Below are positions 32,964 through 45,600 of a stretch of 64,000 nucleotides of DNA, in pieces. The notes under the pieces are model-generated. The model saw only the letters and a list, made by a program, of their open reading frames with translations. It searched no databases and had not been told where the DNA came from. Position numbers and translations under genes: made by a program. This stretch comes from Rosellinia necatrix (Eukaryota; Ascomycota; Sordariomycetes; Xylariales; Xylariaceae): the NCBI GenBank assembly GCA_021209875.1, contig JAGYVD010000004.1:4873001-4937000 (forward strand), in the 5' to 3' direction. Each line of letters opens with the position of its first letter. Position 1 is the stretch's first letter.

Positions 32964-33774
32964 TGTTATGCTTATCCCTCATCCATCCTATACTACTTCC
33001 CGCATAGAGAAGGGTGTGTAGATTTTTTTGATAAAAAAAAAGATTGAAAGTACGAGTATATAGTTATTGCGAACATGCTCCATAGATCATACGCCCCCTT
33101 GTGGTATATATGTTTGATACCGAAACCTTCAACCTTTTTTTCCACAATGCTACACCACCTTAACCTTAAACATCAGCATGTAAAGTTTTAGCAGAACGTG
33201 ACTTAGGTCATGACTAACTTCCAGGCTAATGAAATAGCTATCTAGATCGTCGTGAAAATCTTAGAGTAGGGGCTATCTATGTTACCACGAAGCGTCGATT
33301 CCAAGACTCTAGTCGCCTCTATAAATTGCGCACATGACCCCAGGAGAACTCTTTATTAGCGTTATTGCATAATGCTAATAGTATCGTGCGTCAATGTGTA
33401 TCATGCAATGATCCTGAGGGCGAAGGAGATCAGCTATCTCATGTGCTTCGGCAGAGTAATTCCGTGATAGTGATTCCCGGTAGGGCAGTCAAACTATAGA
33501 GACAATCAGAAATATAAAAAAGCAAAAATAAAAAATAAATGAAAAAGAATGAAAAAAAGAAGAGAAAAGAATTCATTTCAGGTCGTATCTGTCTTACCAT
33601 ATATCTGCAAATATTTTGTGAGTTGATTGCGGTCGGGTCGAGTTGGATAATAACCGCCATCTAATCCAACAGGCTCGTTCTTTCCTTTGTACTAGGAGCA
33701 GAGTCCGACATCTGGGACGCGAATGCGGGTAGGTCCGCGAATACATCAGATGAAAGCAACTGAGACCTCTTTAT
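32964..33774. other. Convergent AT-rich spacer
   Basis: 811 bp between the short CGH gene and the regulator, tail to tail. AT-rich, with A tracts near 33039-33046 and A/AG tracts near 33514-33570. No gene seen. Confidence 0.65.
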
Positions 33775-36525
33775 TCAAGTCGCGCCACCACTATGCATCA
33801 ACTCCTTACAACTTACGAGCCGAGCGCAGGCCTCTTGTAACAACTCCCAGTGTGACTGGGACAAAAGAGCGTATACCTCATCAAGTAACTCATGCAGCCC
33901 ATCGCAAAGAGTAGCCGAGGTGGCGAGATCAAGCTCAGAAAGTTTAGCAATCCTTGAAAGGTACTCTGGCACGGTATTCAAGCCACGCCGTATTCCGCTC
34001 GGGAAAAAAGGCCGTGTGCTCTGACCCTGGCCTTTAAATGCCTGTGCGAAAGACCAAATGCTCAAAGTGGCGAAGTACATGATCCACGGTCGGTGGGGGT
34101 CAGAATCAGCGCGAGTCGAATATTGAATGGCACCCATGTTGTGTCCCCCAAAATCCTGGATCGGGGCGATCTTCTTCTGGCGTGGGTCAATGAGAATGCG
34201 ATGAAGAAGCTTAAAAGCGTGTAGTATTGCGCGCCTAGTGAGTAACTGCCCGGCCCATACAGCCATTCGCGTGTTCACGTTCGTAAGATCGCGAGAGGAT
34301 ACCTTGCGACCGAGTAAACGCTTCGCGCCGGCATAGACTTGACAGTCGATGATATCAACATAAAGGCTGATGTGAGCCAAATGATAAAGCACTGCGGCAC
34401 TCTGGATCAGGCCGTTCGCTGGGGATTGTTGCCCGCTTGTGCTCGGATCAGTAGTATTCAACCCGGTCAAGCCGATAGCGTCGTCAAAGCTCGTCTTCCA
34501 GTCGTCAAGTGCTTTCAGTAGCATTTTACACCATTTGTCTCTTGTTTCGGAGGCATGGGGAGTGATATCCAACCATTTGAGGTGCGTCTCGCGATGTCGG
34601 AGGTGCCATCCGACGCTAAGAAGGCCGTACATGATAACCATGCGCCCAAACGCATGTGTTCTGACCTCTTTTCCGTGCAGAGCACGCTTTAGTCCATCGA
34701 GAAAGAAGACTGGCCTGACGCCGTACATACGAAGGTTCGCTTCCTGATGGCGCGCGTTCTCGTGGCTTGTGGCCGTCCACAGAACTTCATCGCATGGAAG
34801 AGGCAAACGAATCTCATGAGGGGCCATATCCGCGACGTGGCCGAACATGGCGGCATGGAGAATATCCATCATGAATGCACCAAAAACGACTCTGTGCATC
34901 GCCTCCGTTTCGGCCCATCGTGCCCAAGCGCGGTCATCCGTTCCCGGGTCGACACCGCTCTGTTCATCCGGCGGCGATTCTAAACCTGCTTTGCCAATGA
35001 GCGGGCTTCCTCGCCTTAGGAAATTGAGGGTGACACAATGATAGATATGACCTCGTTCGTGCAACTTTCTCGTCGTGTACATCTTCTCGTAAAACTCTAC
35101 GAGCAATAGCGCCTGGGCAACCCGTAGGTCAACAGGAGGCACTGCCCCCTTGTCGCCGAGGATTTCAAGACGGATTGAGGTTATGATAAGATTGGCGAGG
35201 GCCTTGTAGTCTTCGTGCTCGCCGGTGGGGGATTGACCATGGATCTGAGCAGCTCCGAGCGCGATCATGACGAGGAGTAAGTGTATGGGACACGCAGCAG
35301 GGGAAAAGGTCGGCTGATGGACAATAGGCAGGCGTGGCGAGACGATATCCCAGTAATGACGAATGCACTCTTGCAGAAAGTCGGAATTGATAGCCGGGAA
35401 GTCATTCCCCGACTCCTGGAGGAGATAATCTAGCCTAGGGTCATGTTCATCCTGTTTCCGGTGAAACATGTTAATGCACTTCACAATTTCGAGGCGACGG
35501 TTCTCGGATATCAACTCATCAGGCATATCATGATGCCGGGGCGGGGTCTGGTCAACCTGGGATCTACTGGTAAGAGACTCGTGGTCATAGTGAATGTTGT
35601 TATTGAAAGGGGATTCCAGGCCACCGTCCAAGAAAGATAGATTTGTCACGTTGAAGTCTCCGTATGCTTGTTGGTTATCAAAGAGCCAAATACCGAAACT
35701 AGTAGACATGTCACCCGCATCATGAGAAACCTGTAAGTCGGGGAATGGCATGAACGAAGAGTGGTCATGTAAGGCAGCTTGCCCCTGAGGGTAGTAGGTA
35801 GGTTTAGGCGGTAGCATGGTGACGCCCTCCATGGCCCTCGGCCAAGGTGGAGCATGGCCCATCGAACCCGTGGGAGCAGGCTGAGAGCCCATAGTAGAGT
35901 TTGGACTCAGCAGGACGGAGGCGTTACGAGGTGCACTAGCAGGCTGTCGTGAAAACAATGTCGGCGGCTGCGGGGGCATCTGTTGCGATACAGACAGCGG
36001 CCGCAACGGCGAGCTCAGCGATGGGGGCAGTGTTGGTGCCAGTGTCGGTGCTGGTGCCGGTGCCAATGGCGCCAAGATGGGTTGGCCATTGTGCGTGGAA
36101 CCCGGCGAGGCGATGGAGTTCCCATCTTCGGACGAATCCTTAGCGGTGAGGCTGAAGCTGCTCGCCCGGTTCCTCGGGACGTAGGAAGTGGAGTGCCGCT
36201 TCTTGTGTCTCATCAGCAGGTCCTGGCGGACGAACATCTGGTTGCAGTCCGGCTCATTGCATTTGAAGATCTGCTTGGGCTCATCTTGAGGTAACGTTAG
36301 CCCCGGCACGCGACATCGAGACCCACCGCGCAAAGTACAGGGTCAATAACTATCATCAGCCTTACGGTTTAATTGGTGTCGTTGGAGATGCTCGTGTCGC
36401 GAGTAGACCTTGTCGCAGTCTGGCCATTCGCACGCGAATTTCTTGGGCGCACCTTTGCGACTGGCGCGCTTGTAACCCACTACAGGGCTTGAGCTTTCAC
36501 CTGGTGTTTGCTGCTGGGACGCCAT
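33775..36525 (-). CDS. C2H2 zinc-finger transcription factor with Fungal_trans domain
   Basis: DNA-binding regulator, nuclear. Exon 1 (36525-36366) and exon 2 (36284-33775) are joined by an 81-bp intron (GTAAGG, CTAAC branch, AAG acceptor), giving about 889 residues. Finger 1 uses Cys32, Cys37, His50 and His54; the intron splits the codon of His54, and only splicing completes the finger. Finger 2 uses Cys62, Cys67, His80 and His84 (both C-x4-C-x12-H-x3-H). A Pro/Ser-rich disordered region follows. The fungal-specific transcription factor domain runs from about residue 290 (INMFHRKQDEHDPRLDYLL, PRLPIVHQPTFSPAACPIHL) to about 560. This C2H2 plus Fungal_trans layout is common in regulators of carbon use and secondary metabolism. 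Its nearness to the 20-31 kb cluster makes it a candidate regulator, which is inference only. Confidence 0.93.
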
Positions 36526-37441
36526 TTAACAGCAACATTGCCAATGTACTGGTTTTGGCACGTAAGTACGATGGCCCAGAATTCTTTGTGTAGGTATGTT
36601 GGGGGGATGAAAGGCTAAAGCGGCCAGGGACTTCAGGGACAGGTTGGATGGGGGTCCGAGTGTTTTCAATGTATGTATGTAATTGAGGAGATTTCCCAAT
36701 CACACACTACTTCCGCGCGCGGGGGTTTTGAGTGGGGATTAGCGTGGGGGGGTTCACTGGGTCTGGGGAGGCTGTGGGTCGACAAATATCCACCTACATA
36801 CCTAGGTACTTATCGACATCAAGCAAAGCTTCAACCAACGTTACGAGAGTGTGTCTACCCAGTACTTACTTTAAAAGGATTAACATTTTGGAGCACGTGG
36901 GATTATATCACCTTCTAAATATTGGACTATGTAGCGATAGAAAAAGCGAAGTTGTAGATGGGATGGAGACCTAGTAATTGACACGAAGTCCACCGTAGTA
37001 GGTAACCACTCGACACTGTGGGTCGTACCTCCCCTTACAACTATGCTACCAAGAGACATAGTTTTTTTTACATTTCATGTCTTTATACTAAGCGTACCAC
37101 AACTCAATATATCCTACCCGTTGCCAATTCAGTATTACAGTGTTTACTCCTTCGTTCTTGCGTTGCAACCATACACCTGGCACTGAAAAATCACAATAAA
37201 ATATTTATCACACTAGTTTGACTAGTGCACCAAGTGGTCCCCTTTGTATCCCTCTAATAGAGGATGCAGTAATTCTTTATTGAGAAATCAATAGTCTGTT
37301 TGCGGCGATATCCTCCTAGCGTGTATTATATTCAAAGAAACGAATAGTAAGTAAATTTATAGCGTTAACATTAGAAGTTATCCCAAAAATCTATTCTGGT
37401 GATCAATTGACTGTTGTTCCATCCTCAACTAAATAATAACA
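36526..37441. other. Intergenic region, start of the AT-rich block
   Basis: Divergent spacer. It contains one TACCTAGGTA palindrome (36799-36808) and becomes distinctly AT-rich from about 37,020. No gene seen. Confidence 0.65.
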
Positions 37442-38254
37442 ATGAGGCGGCTCAAACTCACACTAGTAGCCGCAGGCCTAGGCCGCCTAGCTTATATCGG
37501 GATCCATTGGTTCATGTTATTCTTACTTCGTGTCTTTCGGGTACTTCACAATACAATTCAAGAGATATTCAGAATACATAGCACCCAAGAACCGCTCGCA
37601 AACATTTACACCAAAGAAGACACCGCACCCCCATCAGTGCTAAAGCGACAAGAATACGAAAACAAAAAATTTGCAACCATTTGGCGTCAACCCAATTTGT
37701 CAAAAGTAGCATTCATCGGAATACAGTGCTTCGGAAAAAATACAGACCCTTACCAGCCTTCGGAGGTTGGGCTTAGTACATGGTTTGCAAATGAGCTTGA
37801 TGACCGTATTGGAGATTCTCACAAAGAATACTCGCGTCACTGGCAAATACGGGACGGATTATATGAGTCGACGACTTCAGGATCGTGGCAGGCCCCATTT
37901 TCATTCGGCGATACTGAAGTCGTACCAGCGTCGCGAGTTCATTTCATATTATCGGCGGCGTTTCATTCGGTAGCTACGCGCTGTGATGCAGTAGTCGTAG
38001 TGTGTTTCAACAGTTACAATACGTTCACATTACTCAAAAAATATTGGACTATTCCTCGAAAAGCTACGGTCTTGGATTTACAGAAAGTGTTTGAGTTTAG
38101 GAATCCTGAGCTTGCGCCCGTTACCCTAGAAACGGCCTTGCTCATATCTTTGGGGACCTCTACACATAGCGTTATGTTAGGCAATTCGGGGAACGAGGCT
38201 TGTCTCTTGTTACGTCTTCTGCGACAATTGGGCTCAAGCAATCATAGTCAATAG
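37442..38254 (+). CDS. Degenerate RNase H-like (Gfd2/YDR514C-type) domain protein, putative
   Basis: 270 residues, intronless. The N-terminal 30 or so residues contain a hydrophobic stretch (IGIHWFMLFLLRVFRVL). After about residue 90 the order of elements recalls fungal Gfd2/YDR514C-type DEDDh exonuclease-fold proteins: strand KVAFIGIQCFG, then SEVGLSTWFANEL, a middle strand DAVVVVCFNSYN, the segment VLDLQKVFEF, and a terminal helix with NSGNEACLLLRLLRQL like the family's HN..ND.A..L motif. The first catalytic acidic pair, normally in the strand occupied here by FIGIQ, is not present, so it may be inactive. The assignment is from pattern memory and is tentative. It is tail-to-tail with a HET gene, 44 bp apart, in AT-rich DNA. 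Confidence 0.6.
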   Translation: MRRLKLTLVAAGLGRLAYIGIHWFMLFLLRVFRVLHNTIQEIFRIHSTQEPLANIYTKEDTAPPSVLKRQEYENKKFATIWRQPNLSKVAFIGIQCFGKNTDPYQPSEVGLSTWFANELDDRIGDSHKEYSRHWQIRDGLYESTTSGSWQAPFSFGDTEVVPASRVHFILSAAFHSVATRCDAVVVVCFNSYNTFTLLKKYWTIPRKATVLDLQKVFEFRNPELAPVTLETALLISLGTSTHSVMLGNSGNEACLLLRLLRQLGSSNHSQ

Positions 38255-38298
38255 ATAAGAGGAAAAGCCGAGTCCTACTAGCAAGTGAAGACGACACA

Positions 38299-40038
38299 TT
38301 AGAGAATTTGCCGATTCCCCAAAAGCGGCGGAGGCGTTCTAAATATAATGTCTGCCACAATTTCATACCGTCCAAGTAAATCACGCAACGGATTACTCGC
38401 AAACCATACAACAGGGTCTTGGTCTTTTTTGGTAAACTGTGACAAGCCACTTCCTTGTTGAAGTTGCAAACGACGATGCAAAGCGTGCAAGCCAGAAGGA
38501 GAGTTACAACATCCTGAGTTCTCACAACGACCGAAAAGGCAAACCCATTCTGGATGAGCGGCCATCTTGAGAGAGAATTGCGTATGTGTGCCGAGTATCA
38601 CTGTGTAGGCGTATTCAAGTGGCTTGGCATTTCCGTCCCAAAAAGCCGATAAAATAGTAGAAAATTGGCCATTGCTCACAAGAAGGTGAGATAGTGTATT
38701 GGTACCACAACTCTTCAATACAGTAATACAAACATTGTCTAAGGGAAATGTTTCGGTGAGGAGCTTGCCCGGCATAGCTGTTTTCCCGGTCGCAAGTTTG
38801 ATCATTATTCCTGATAACGAATTCCGGACGTGAATAAGAGAGAGTGTGCGTGTGTGGATTTCCGGTCCATGATGGTCATATTGTTTACCATTTGGGCGAC
38901 TGACTAAGTAGATGTTTATGAACTTCGAACCAGATAATGGGGGATAGGATTCTTCGAGAAAGACCCGAGAAGAAGGACTGTGCCTTCGCATATACTGATG
39001 TTGCCCTATATGATATAAGGCGATCCAGACCTGGAACAGTCGTTGGGTAGGGAAGAGCCGGCCCTCATTTGATGTCCCCTCGTCAGCCCTAGTAAGCTCT
39101 CGCGCGCAATTCAATCCAACCAAAATAACCCCTGGAACCTGAGTCTTGATAACAGGTACTTTCAGAGATATACCTAGATTGGTGAGATTGTACGGTCCGC
39201 GTTTGATCTCGATATCGCGAACAATTGAAGAGCAGAAACCGAAGTCGTTTGGTGATAGAGCTAGTGCACTTGTTGAGCAGTTGGGTGTAGCACCCTGCAA
39301 ATCCCAAGCCAATAGACTCTGGTCGTCAGAATGCTTCATTATTTCCTGCTGTAATCGCCAAAATGCTTTCGAACCCTCGCCGTAAAGCAATGGCATGTTG
39401 ACATCAAATATTCCAAGCAAACAGTATGCAATATCCTCCTGTCTTGAAGTCGTACGGCCAGCGGCCCAGGACATGCGCTGCGCTATCGAATAGTCCTTCA
39501 CTCTATTTTGATCATGGAGAACCTCAAAATGGATATGTGTAAGCTGACAAATGATGCGTGCAAGCTCACTCCTTTGCCCAAGGATGGTCCAGTGCACGTC
39601 GAAAAAGACAACTTTCCCCGGAGCAAGTAGTTCTTGAAGCGTCCAACCACGGGTGAACCAACGACTACCCCCAAGCGACTGGTGCGGGGCACCGACATCC
39701 GCTAAGTAGGCATAGCAAATGGCCGAGTCGCGATACCAAGCATACATGCTATTGATGGCCTCGCTCAGCTCAGCAGAGCTACTCTTGTCAATACAATTTG
39801 TATCGCACCAGAGATACTGTAGCCCATCAGCTTGTGCTTGTTTACAAGCTCCAAGGATCTTAGAGAAGCCTGCTTTTCGTCTGATGTGATAGTGTTTATT
39901 GTTATTTGGGCTTGTGATGAGTAGGTGCTCCTGAAAGGTTACTTCTTCGCTGCCCCAGGTATGAGAGAGTATAGCATAAGGGGGGAGGGCGTGAAAGAAT
40001 TCTGTGAGTTCAAGGGTATTAACGTCAATTAGACGCAT
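38299..40038 (-). CDS. Heterokaryon incompatibility (HET) domain protein
   Basis: 579 residues, intronless. The N-terminal HET domain is complete in outline: MRLIDVNTLELTEF, YAILSHTWGSEEVTF, LQYLWCDTNCIDKSSSAELS, MYAWYRDSAICYAYLADV, and RGWTLQELLAPGKVVFFD. The family-typical continuation follows: SIAQRMSWAAGRTTSRQEDI, AYCLLGIFDVNMPLLYGEG and AFWRLQQEIMK. This arrangement is that of HET-E/HET-D-like proteins, but with no NACHT or WD40 repeats. The C-terminal 300 residues are unassigned. HET domains take part in non-self recognition between fungal strains and can trigger cell death. The gene sits in AT-rich sequence with a putative RNase H-like partner, typical of variable accessory loci. Confidence 0.95.
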   Translation of the reverse strand: MRLIDVNTLELTEFFHALPPYAILSHTWGSEEVTFQEHLLITSPNNNKHYHIRRKAGFSKILGACKQAQADGLQYLWCDTNCIDKSSSAELSEAINSMYAWYRDSAICYAYLADVGAPHQSLGGSRWFTRGWTLQELLAPGKVVFFDVHWTILGQRSELARIICQLTHIHFEVLHDQNRVKDYSIAQRMSWAAGRTTSRQEDIAYCLLGIFDVNMPLLYGEGSKAFWRLQQEIMKHSDDQSLLAWDLQGATPNCSTSALALSPNDFGFCSSIVRDIEIKRGPYNLTNLGISLKVPVIKTQVPGVILVGLNCARELTRADEGTSNEGRLFPTQRLFQVWIALYHIGQHQYMRRHSPSSRVFLEESYPPLSGSKFINIYLVSRPNGKQYDHHGPEIHTRTLSLIHVRNSLSGIMIKLATGKTAMPGKLLTETFPLDNVCITVLKSCGTNTLSHLLVSNGQFSTILSAFWDGNAKPLEYAYTVILGTHTQFSLKMAAHPEWVCLFGRCENSGCCNSPSGLHALHRRLQLQQGSGLSQFTKKDQDPVVWFASNPLRDLLGRYEIVADIIFRTPPPLLGNRQIL

Positions 40039-41081
40039 GGCGGCGATGATGATGGTAAGTTGTAAAGGGGATTATCCTGGTGACAAATGTGATGAATATG
40101 ACGACGCTTAGATCTGTATAAAACAGAGACGATATTAAACGAGCTAGAACTAGAATGAAGCTTAATGGTTATAGCTTACTCATGTGGTGGTTCTCCGATA
40201 CTCATATACTCTACATAAATTCGCATGGGCTGTCTCCCTGTCTATACCAGAAATTAAAGTGGTCACATATCAGACCCCTAAAGGACTAGGATACCAATAT
40301 AGGCAGAAACAGATAGAATCATGGAGACTCATAACTGACACCCAGCCATTAAAGACTAGGTAGAAACAAGATGACAGAGCATATGAACAAGAAGCAGGAT
40401 AATGGCCTAGGGGGGGAAAGGAAATGGAGAACTATGATAAGATCGATAGATCAATAAATCGATAGGGCAAAGATAATTCTCATCGAAGTGATAAATCCCC
40501 ATAAACACTGGTATTGAGGAGGCGTGATTCCTATCTTATGAAAAGAATCCGGAACAAGCTCGGAAATTGACGTGTCAAAAAATAATCAAGGTGAATACAC
40601 CCGAGGCCATTAAAGTCACATAGAAAAACCTAATCCTATCTCATATATGAAGTCCTTATATAATAAAGAGGTAGATAAGTATCTTTATATAATTAGCATG
40701 TCTTCGGCCGAACATAATCTTCAGCATAACTAGGTTTATAGCTGACTTCACAAGTCTTTTGGGGCACCCGCGGTTGAGCAATGAGGCCAATACTAAGGAC
40801 CACTGGGACTAACTAGCTCGTTCGACATGTTGAAACATCGTGGACTGCTGCCCGAATTACAAGGAAAACGGAATAGGTCGATCGAATAATGGAGGTTGTA
40901 ATCGTAATACTTTGTCTCTAGCTAAATTGCATCAACATATACGGGAGGCTGACAGTAGTATGAGTGTATGCATGTATGTATGTATGTATGATACATCACT
41001 TGCAGCCAGGCGCAGTTCTACGTTTGCTCCACAAAGGATACACACCTGTGTCATTAATTTACCAATCTAGCCCCCCATATC
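40039..41081. other. AT-rich intergenic region
   Basis: Promoter side of the HET gene and 3' side of APM1. Strongly AT-rich between 40,050 and 40,750, with a (GTAT)n run near 40965-40990. No gene seen. Confidence 0.7.
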
Positions 41082-42613
41082 CTATGCAACATCTGGTAGC
41101 CGCACAGCGATATCTCCCGATTGTGTTATGTACCTCACCCAGGGAAGTGACGGGTATTGAAGCTATATCAGATGTCAGCCGGTGCTGTACCATACTAAGA
41201 AAAAATGACGACGTACCTTTGGTTCTGTAATTTTGAGGTATCGAACCTGGATACCACTTGTCGTAAAATAGGGGATCTCAAACTTGACCTGGATTGGCCT
41301 CTTGGCACCCTTGCCAGTGTTGACGCCACCCATACTACCACCAAACCCACCGGTCATACCACCTCCATGCTCGTCATCTCCTCTCACGCTCGGGAGCCCC
41401 AGCTCTGCCCGCATCAAGAACTCCTTGCCACCGCCGAACTGCTTGATCTTCCAGACTATGGCGCTCTGCTCGGGCGCGTAATGGACGCTGCCAATGTTTG
41501 TCCGGAAACGCGGTGAGTCGGCGTCGTCGGGCACGGGGACTATGATCTCCACATTGTTCGCTGTGCTTCTCCGCTTGAACTGTGCCCTGGCCTTGAGCAT
41601 GTATTCGATACGAGAGCCGGAGTGGCTTTCGACAACACATTCCACCCAGACCAGAGGCTTGACCTGTGTGTTCAACCGATAGCTCATGAGCTCGAACTCG
41701 CCGTCCGGGGGGATGAAGGAGATGGTCCGGTCGTTCTCGAAGCGTGATAACCGGACACATTGATGAAATTTGACATCCTCCATTTCTATGGCCTTGCCTC
41801 GTGTCGTCCTCCCCGTTGTCTCGAACATGACCTTATCGTTTAGCCCCAGACGTAATTCTGGCATACCGGAAAGATAGCACTTCATTTTGATGGCGCCTAA
41901 AATCTCGGACCGCAATACGCTCCCATTTGCCGATACAAGCAGGTTCAAGCTCTCGACGACATCCAGGAACACCTCGTTCTTCCTGTACCTTATGCCTTCT
42001 GAACGCCATGATACGGCATTTGTGAGTGCGATGGGCGGCCGCGCCTGAACCTCCAGCTTATGCGACTCCTGGGTGATGTACTCTTGTAAGATTTTGGACT
42101 CGGTCGTCTGGGGATAGCCAAAGTCCATCATCTCGTCGAGCAGCTCGTATATGATGACAAAGTTGTCGCGGATGGATTCCTCCTCGAGGGCCTTGAAGTA
42201 TTCTGTAAAGACTTCGACAATCTTATGTAAGAACAGCAAGATCTCGGCGGCGTTGGTGTTTCGTTTCGTCAGGGCGAGGAGGTAGAGGTTGTTGTGTCGG
42301 ATGTAGAGATACTAACGTGCCGTCAGCGAGAAGGGCACATCGCGGGAGGCGATGGGACTGGACGAACGTTGATGCCTTCATGCGAGAAACAAGGCGGCAC
42401 AGCAGACGATTCTTCTTCAGCTTCGCTAAGGAGGACAGGGAACTTTTCGACGGCCGACATGGGAATGTCACCTCGGTAATTTCGAGCAAGGAGGGTCTAT
42501 GTCGTGGGCGTGGCATGTTAGTATACGAAACGTGAATAGTGTGTAAAGTTTGCGGTAAGTAGTCGCAGTCGTACCTTGCCCTTCAGATCGAGGAAGAACA
42601 CGGCCGATGCCAT
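41082..42613 (-). CDS. APM1: AP-1 adaptor complex subunit mu
   Basis: Medium chain of the clathrin adaptor AP-1, which binds tyrosine-based sorting signals at the trans-Golgi network and endosomes. Four exons: 42613-42575, 42496-42368, 42311-41217 and 41162-41082, total about 447 residues. Splicing restores near-canonical family sequence: MASAVFFLDLKGK, TLLARNYRGDIPMSAVEKFP, YLYIRHNNLYLLALTKRNTN, then FVIIYELLDEMMDFGYPQTT, ending WVRYITQSGDIAVRLPDVA. The N-terminal longin-like domain covers residues 1-140. The mu homology domain starts around 165 (WRSEGIRYRKNEVFLDVVES) and contains RFENDRTISFIPPDGEFELM. A Gly/Met-rich loop (GGGMTGGFGGSMGG) lies near residue 380. Intact. Confidence 0.97.
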
Positions 42614-45600
42614 CGTGGACGATATCGGCGTCGAATCTAAGGAGACAGGGGAATAAGATAGATAAATAGGAGAAAGTAAGGCCGATGGCAATTGGCGCCT
42701 AGACCAGACCGTGACTCCGGCTTCTACGTATTCATGCGATGTGGACAGTTATGGTATAGGTATGGTGTGTAGCTGGACTCCTGCAGATATGCTGTTGTGG
42801 CTTTGTCGAGCTGTGATACTTGGTACTTATCTCGCGAGTTGAATGGTTGATGCCTTTTCTGTCAACCAAACCCCACGTCGCTTCATCATTGACGGCTCCT
42901 TGCACCTGGGCCCGGGAGCTGCGAAATTGCCAAGCCACAGAGGCTGAGCTTGGCGCAACTTGAATTAGGTAACCGCCTGGCCTAACTGCCAATTTCTCGC
43001 TGTAAGTCACATGATCCAGGACGCATGGACCACTTGCAACACCCCACTATTTCTTCACCATATCTGCTGCCATCAATTTTTCGCTCTGTCCCATCTCTTC
43101 CTTCCCTCTTCAACGCGTCCATTAGACAGTGCAGCTCATTATTCTTTCTTGAAACACACAACTGGATCTGGCATTCTGCTGGTCTTCCGATCGTGTTGAT
43201 GTTAGTGTGGCTTGCGATTTGGAGACGCGGAGAAGAATTCAATCTGGATATGGTACCATAAGAGCTGCCCGCGTATTTTGTTGCCGTCTTGGTGATGAGC
43301 TGTTGCATGGGCGGCGTCAGAGGGACCGAACATTAACTCTGTCGATTCACATATTCTTGGCACTTAAAGCTAACACTCGCTTCGTATTCCCCGGCCGACT
43401 GACTGACTGACCGGAGCCTGCGTTGGTTGTATATTTATCGGCCATCAGGATGTAACACTCTGCTGCTCGGTGTACGCACATAGCACCCGGGAATAGGATA
43501 CCCAATTTCCGCGTACCAGACACGAGGGTCTAGAAACATGAGAGTTTGAATCACATTAAGGGCCTGAACAAGGTTTACAGAAAAAATGCCACCAAACCCT
43601 ACCTAGGTCATCCCTGGATATCCCGAAACCCTTGTTATGCAGACGCGAGGACTATAGGTACATAGGGGACAAAGAATCTAGAACGGGATTGGGGTCAAAG
43701 AGAACGTAGCCGAGTCACAATATCTCGTTCACCTATCGACTTGTTGCTGGTAGACCGGGCCAAGCATCCAGGTGGCACGAAGAGAGAGACAAGCAAGACA
43801 AGCGTTGAAACTGTTGTTGACATGTGCTTGAGAAATCGTTCCTCAAATTGGATCGAAAGCTACCGAGTGGTCTGCCTGTGTATGTATGGTATGCGGATCA
43901 TTGCCGCCTTGTCCATCCGTGCACTTCATCCTAGTGTAGTTTATGGCTTCCATATTTTTCGGCAGTCCTCTTTTTGGCTTGCTTACTTCGTACTTCGACC
44001 TTGGCCTTTGTCACGGATATATAAAGGTCTGTAGACATCGATAGGCGCCTATTGCCGTGGAAATAGTGGAACGATGGCGGGACATTAAGAAAGATATATC
44101 ATGATAAAAGAACGCAATGGTTGGATTTCTGGATGGATAATTGCTGGTTTGCACTCTCGGGCATTTCGACTCCCGGCCAATTCCTTGTACCGAAGTGGCC
44201 GACTGCCTTTCGATTGGACAGGACTGGCCCACACATATGTTGTCATGGTTCCAAGTAGCATGTGATCATGGGGCCAAGGTAAGGTACCCCTTCATGTACC
44301 TTTTTATAGCGATCTTGGGGTTGTTTTACACGTGCGTGTACCAGCCTGCTTTGCACACTTGGGCAAGTTAGGTACGCACTACACACACCTATCCTATCAT
44401 CTCCCACCTGAGTTTTGTGTAGAGCAGCGGCAAAAAGCTGCCACCAGTCAAGCCACTCACATGGCCAATTACCAATTACAACACACCGCTGATCCCGTCT
44501 TTGGAGCACTCCCTTTGGACATGTGATTGGTGTCGATTTGTCAATGCTACATGGACTATAGCACTCTTGTCATACCTTATACCCTAACTTAGATCCTTGG
44601 CGGGGGGTGTGATGATGAAAGTTAAATAGTGTAGCTGCCTTGATGGCGGGAAAGCGAAATGCTTAAACAGGTAGCCGAGACGACAATGTCATGATAAGAA
44701 GGCCATTGTCACAAGCAAAAGCGATGGCGGCGATGGGAAAGCGCAAGCGACAAGATGACGGAGCCACTTTATAGATGCCGAGCCGAGCTCGAAGGCGTCG
44801 GAATTGCCCCGTTAGTGTGATAAGACTGCCCCTTCGGGACCCTGCAGCTTAGCCTGCCCACAGTGCTTGACAGTCCAATAGAGCGCCGGGCCGGTACATC
44901 TGCGTGGCGCCATAGGTACCTAATACCGCCAGCGAGTTGGGTAAGGTACAGTAACAGGTACGAGCACATGTCACTGCGCATGCAGGCTGAACTCGTGCCC
45001 CGATACACGCTGCCTCAGACAGACCCTGGTCCCTCCCGCACGCCCATCCTCTCTGCCTCTCGCCTTCTCTCCTGCCAACCTGTACCCAAACTACCTAGGT
45101 ACCTACCTACCTACCTACCTACCTACCTACCTGCACCGCACTAACTTTGTACCTACATGCTTCTGCCTATGCGAAGGTTATAGCGAGGTTATTGGTCGCT
45201 GGATGGCAGAATAACTAGTGGTGCAACTCACCAGCCCGTCAAAACCCACTCCTTCGATTTCCATTTCGATCTTCGTCCCGTCTTACATGCGTTCGTCCTT
45301 CACCACGTATTTTCTTTTCATTCATCCATTGGTCTCCATGCAATTTGTCGAGGGGAGGAGAGAAAAAAAAAAAAGCCATTCTCCTAGTGCCCTGCTCATT
45401 TCAATCTTCTTAATACCTGGGTAAGGTGACACTGTCATTTGGGGGACCGGGAGCAACAGGACTAGCAAGTGCCCGGGCTTTGGTTTCCTATCACTGGTAC
45501 AATCGCGAGTCAGTGGGCTTTCTCTTGAAATCATTCTCTCGGCATTTGCGCCATTCGACAAGAGCACGGATCAGATTGACCGGTTGGTTGATCTCCCTCC

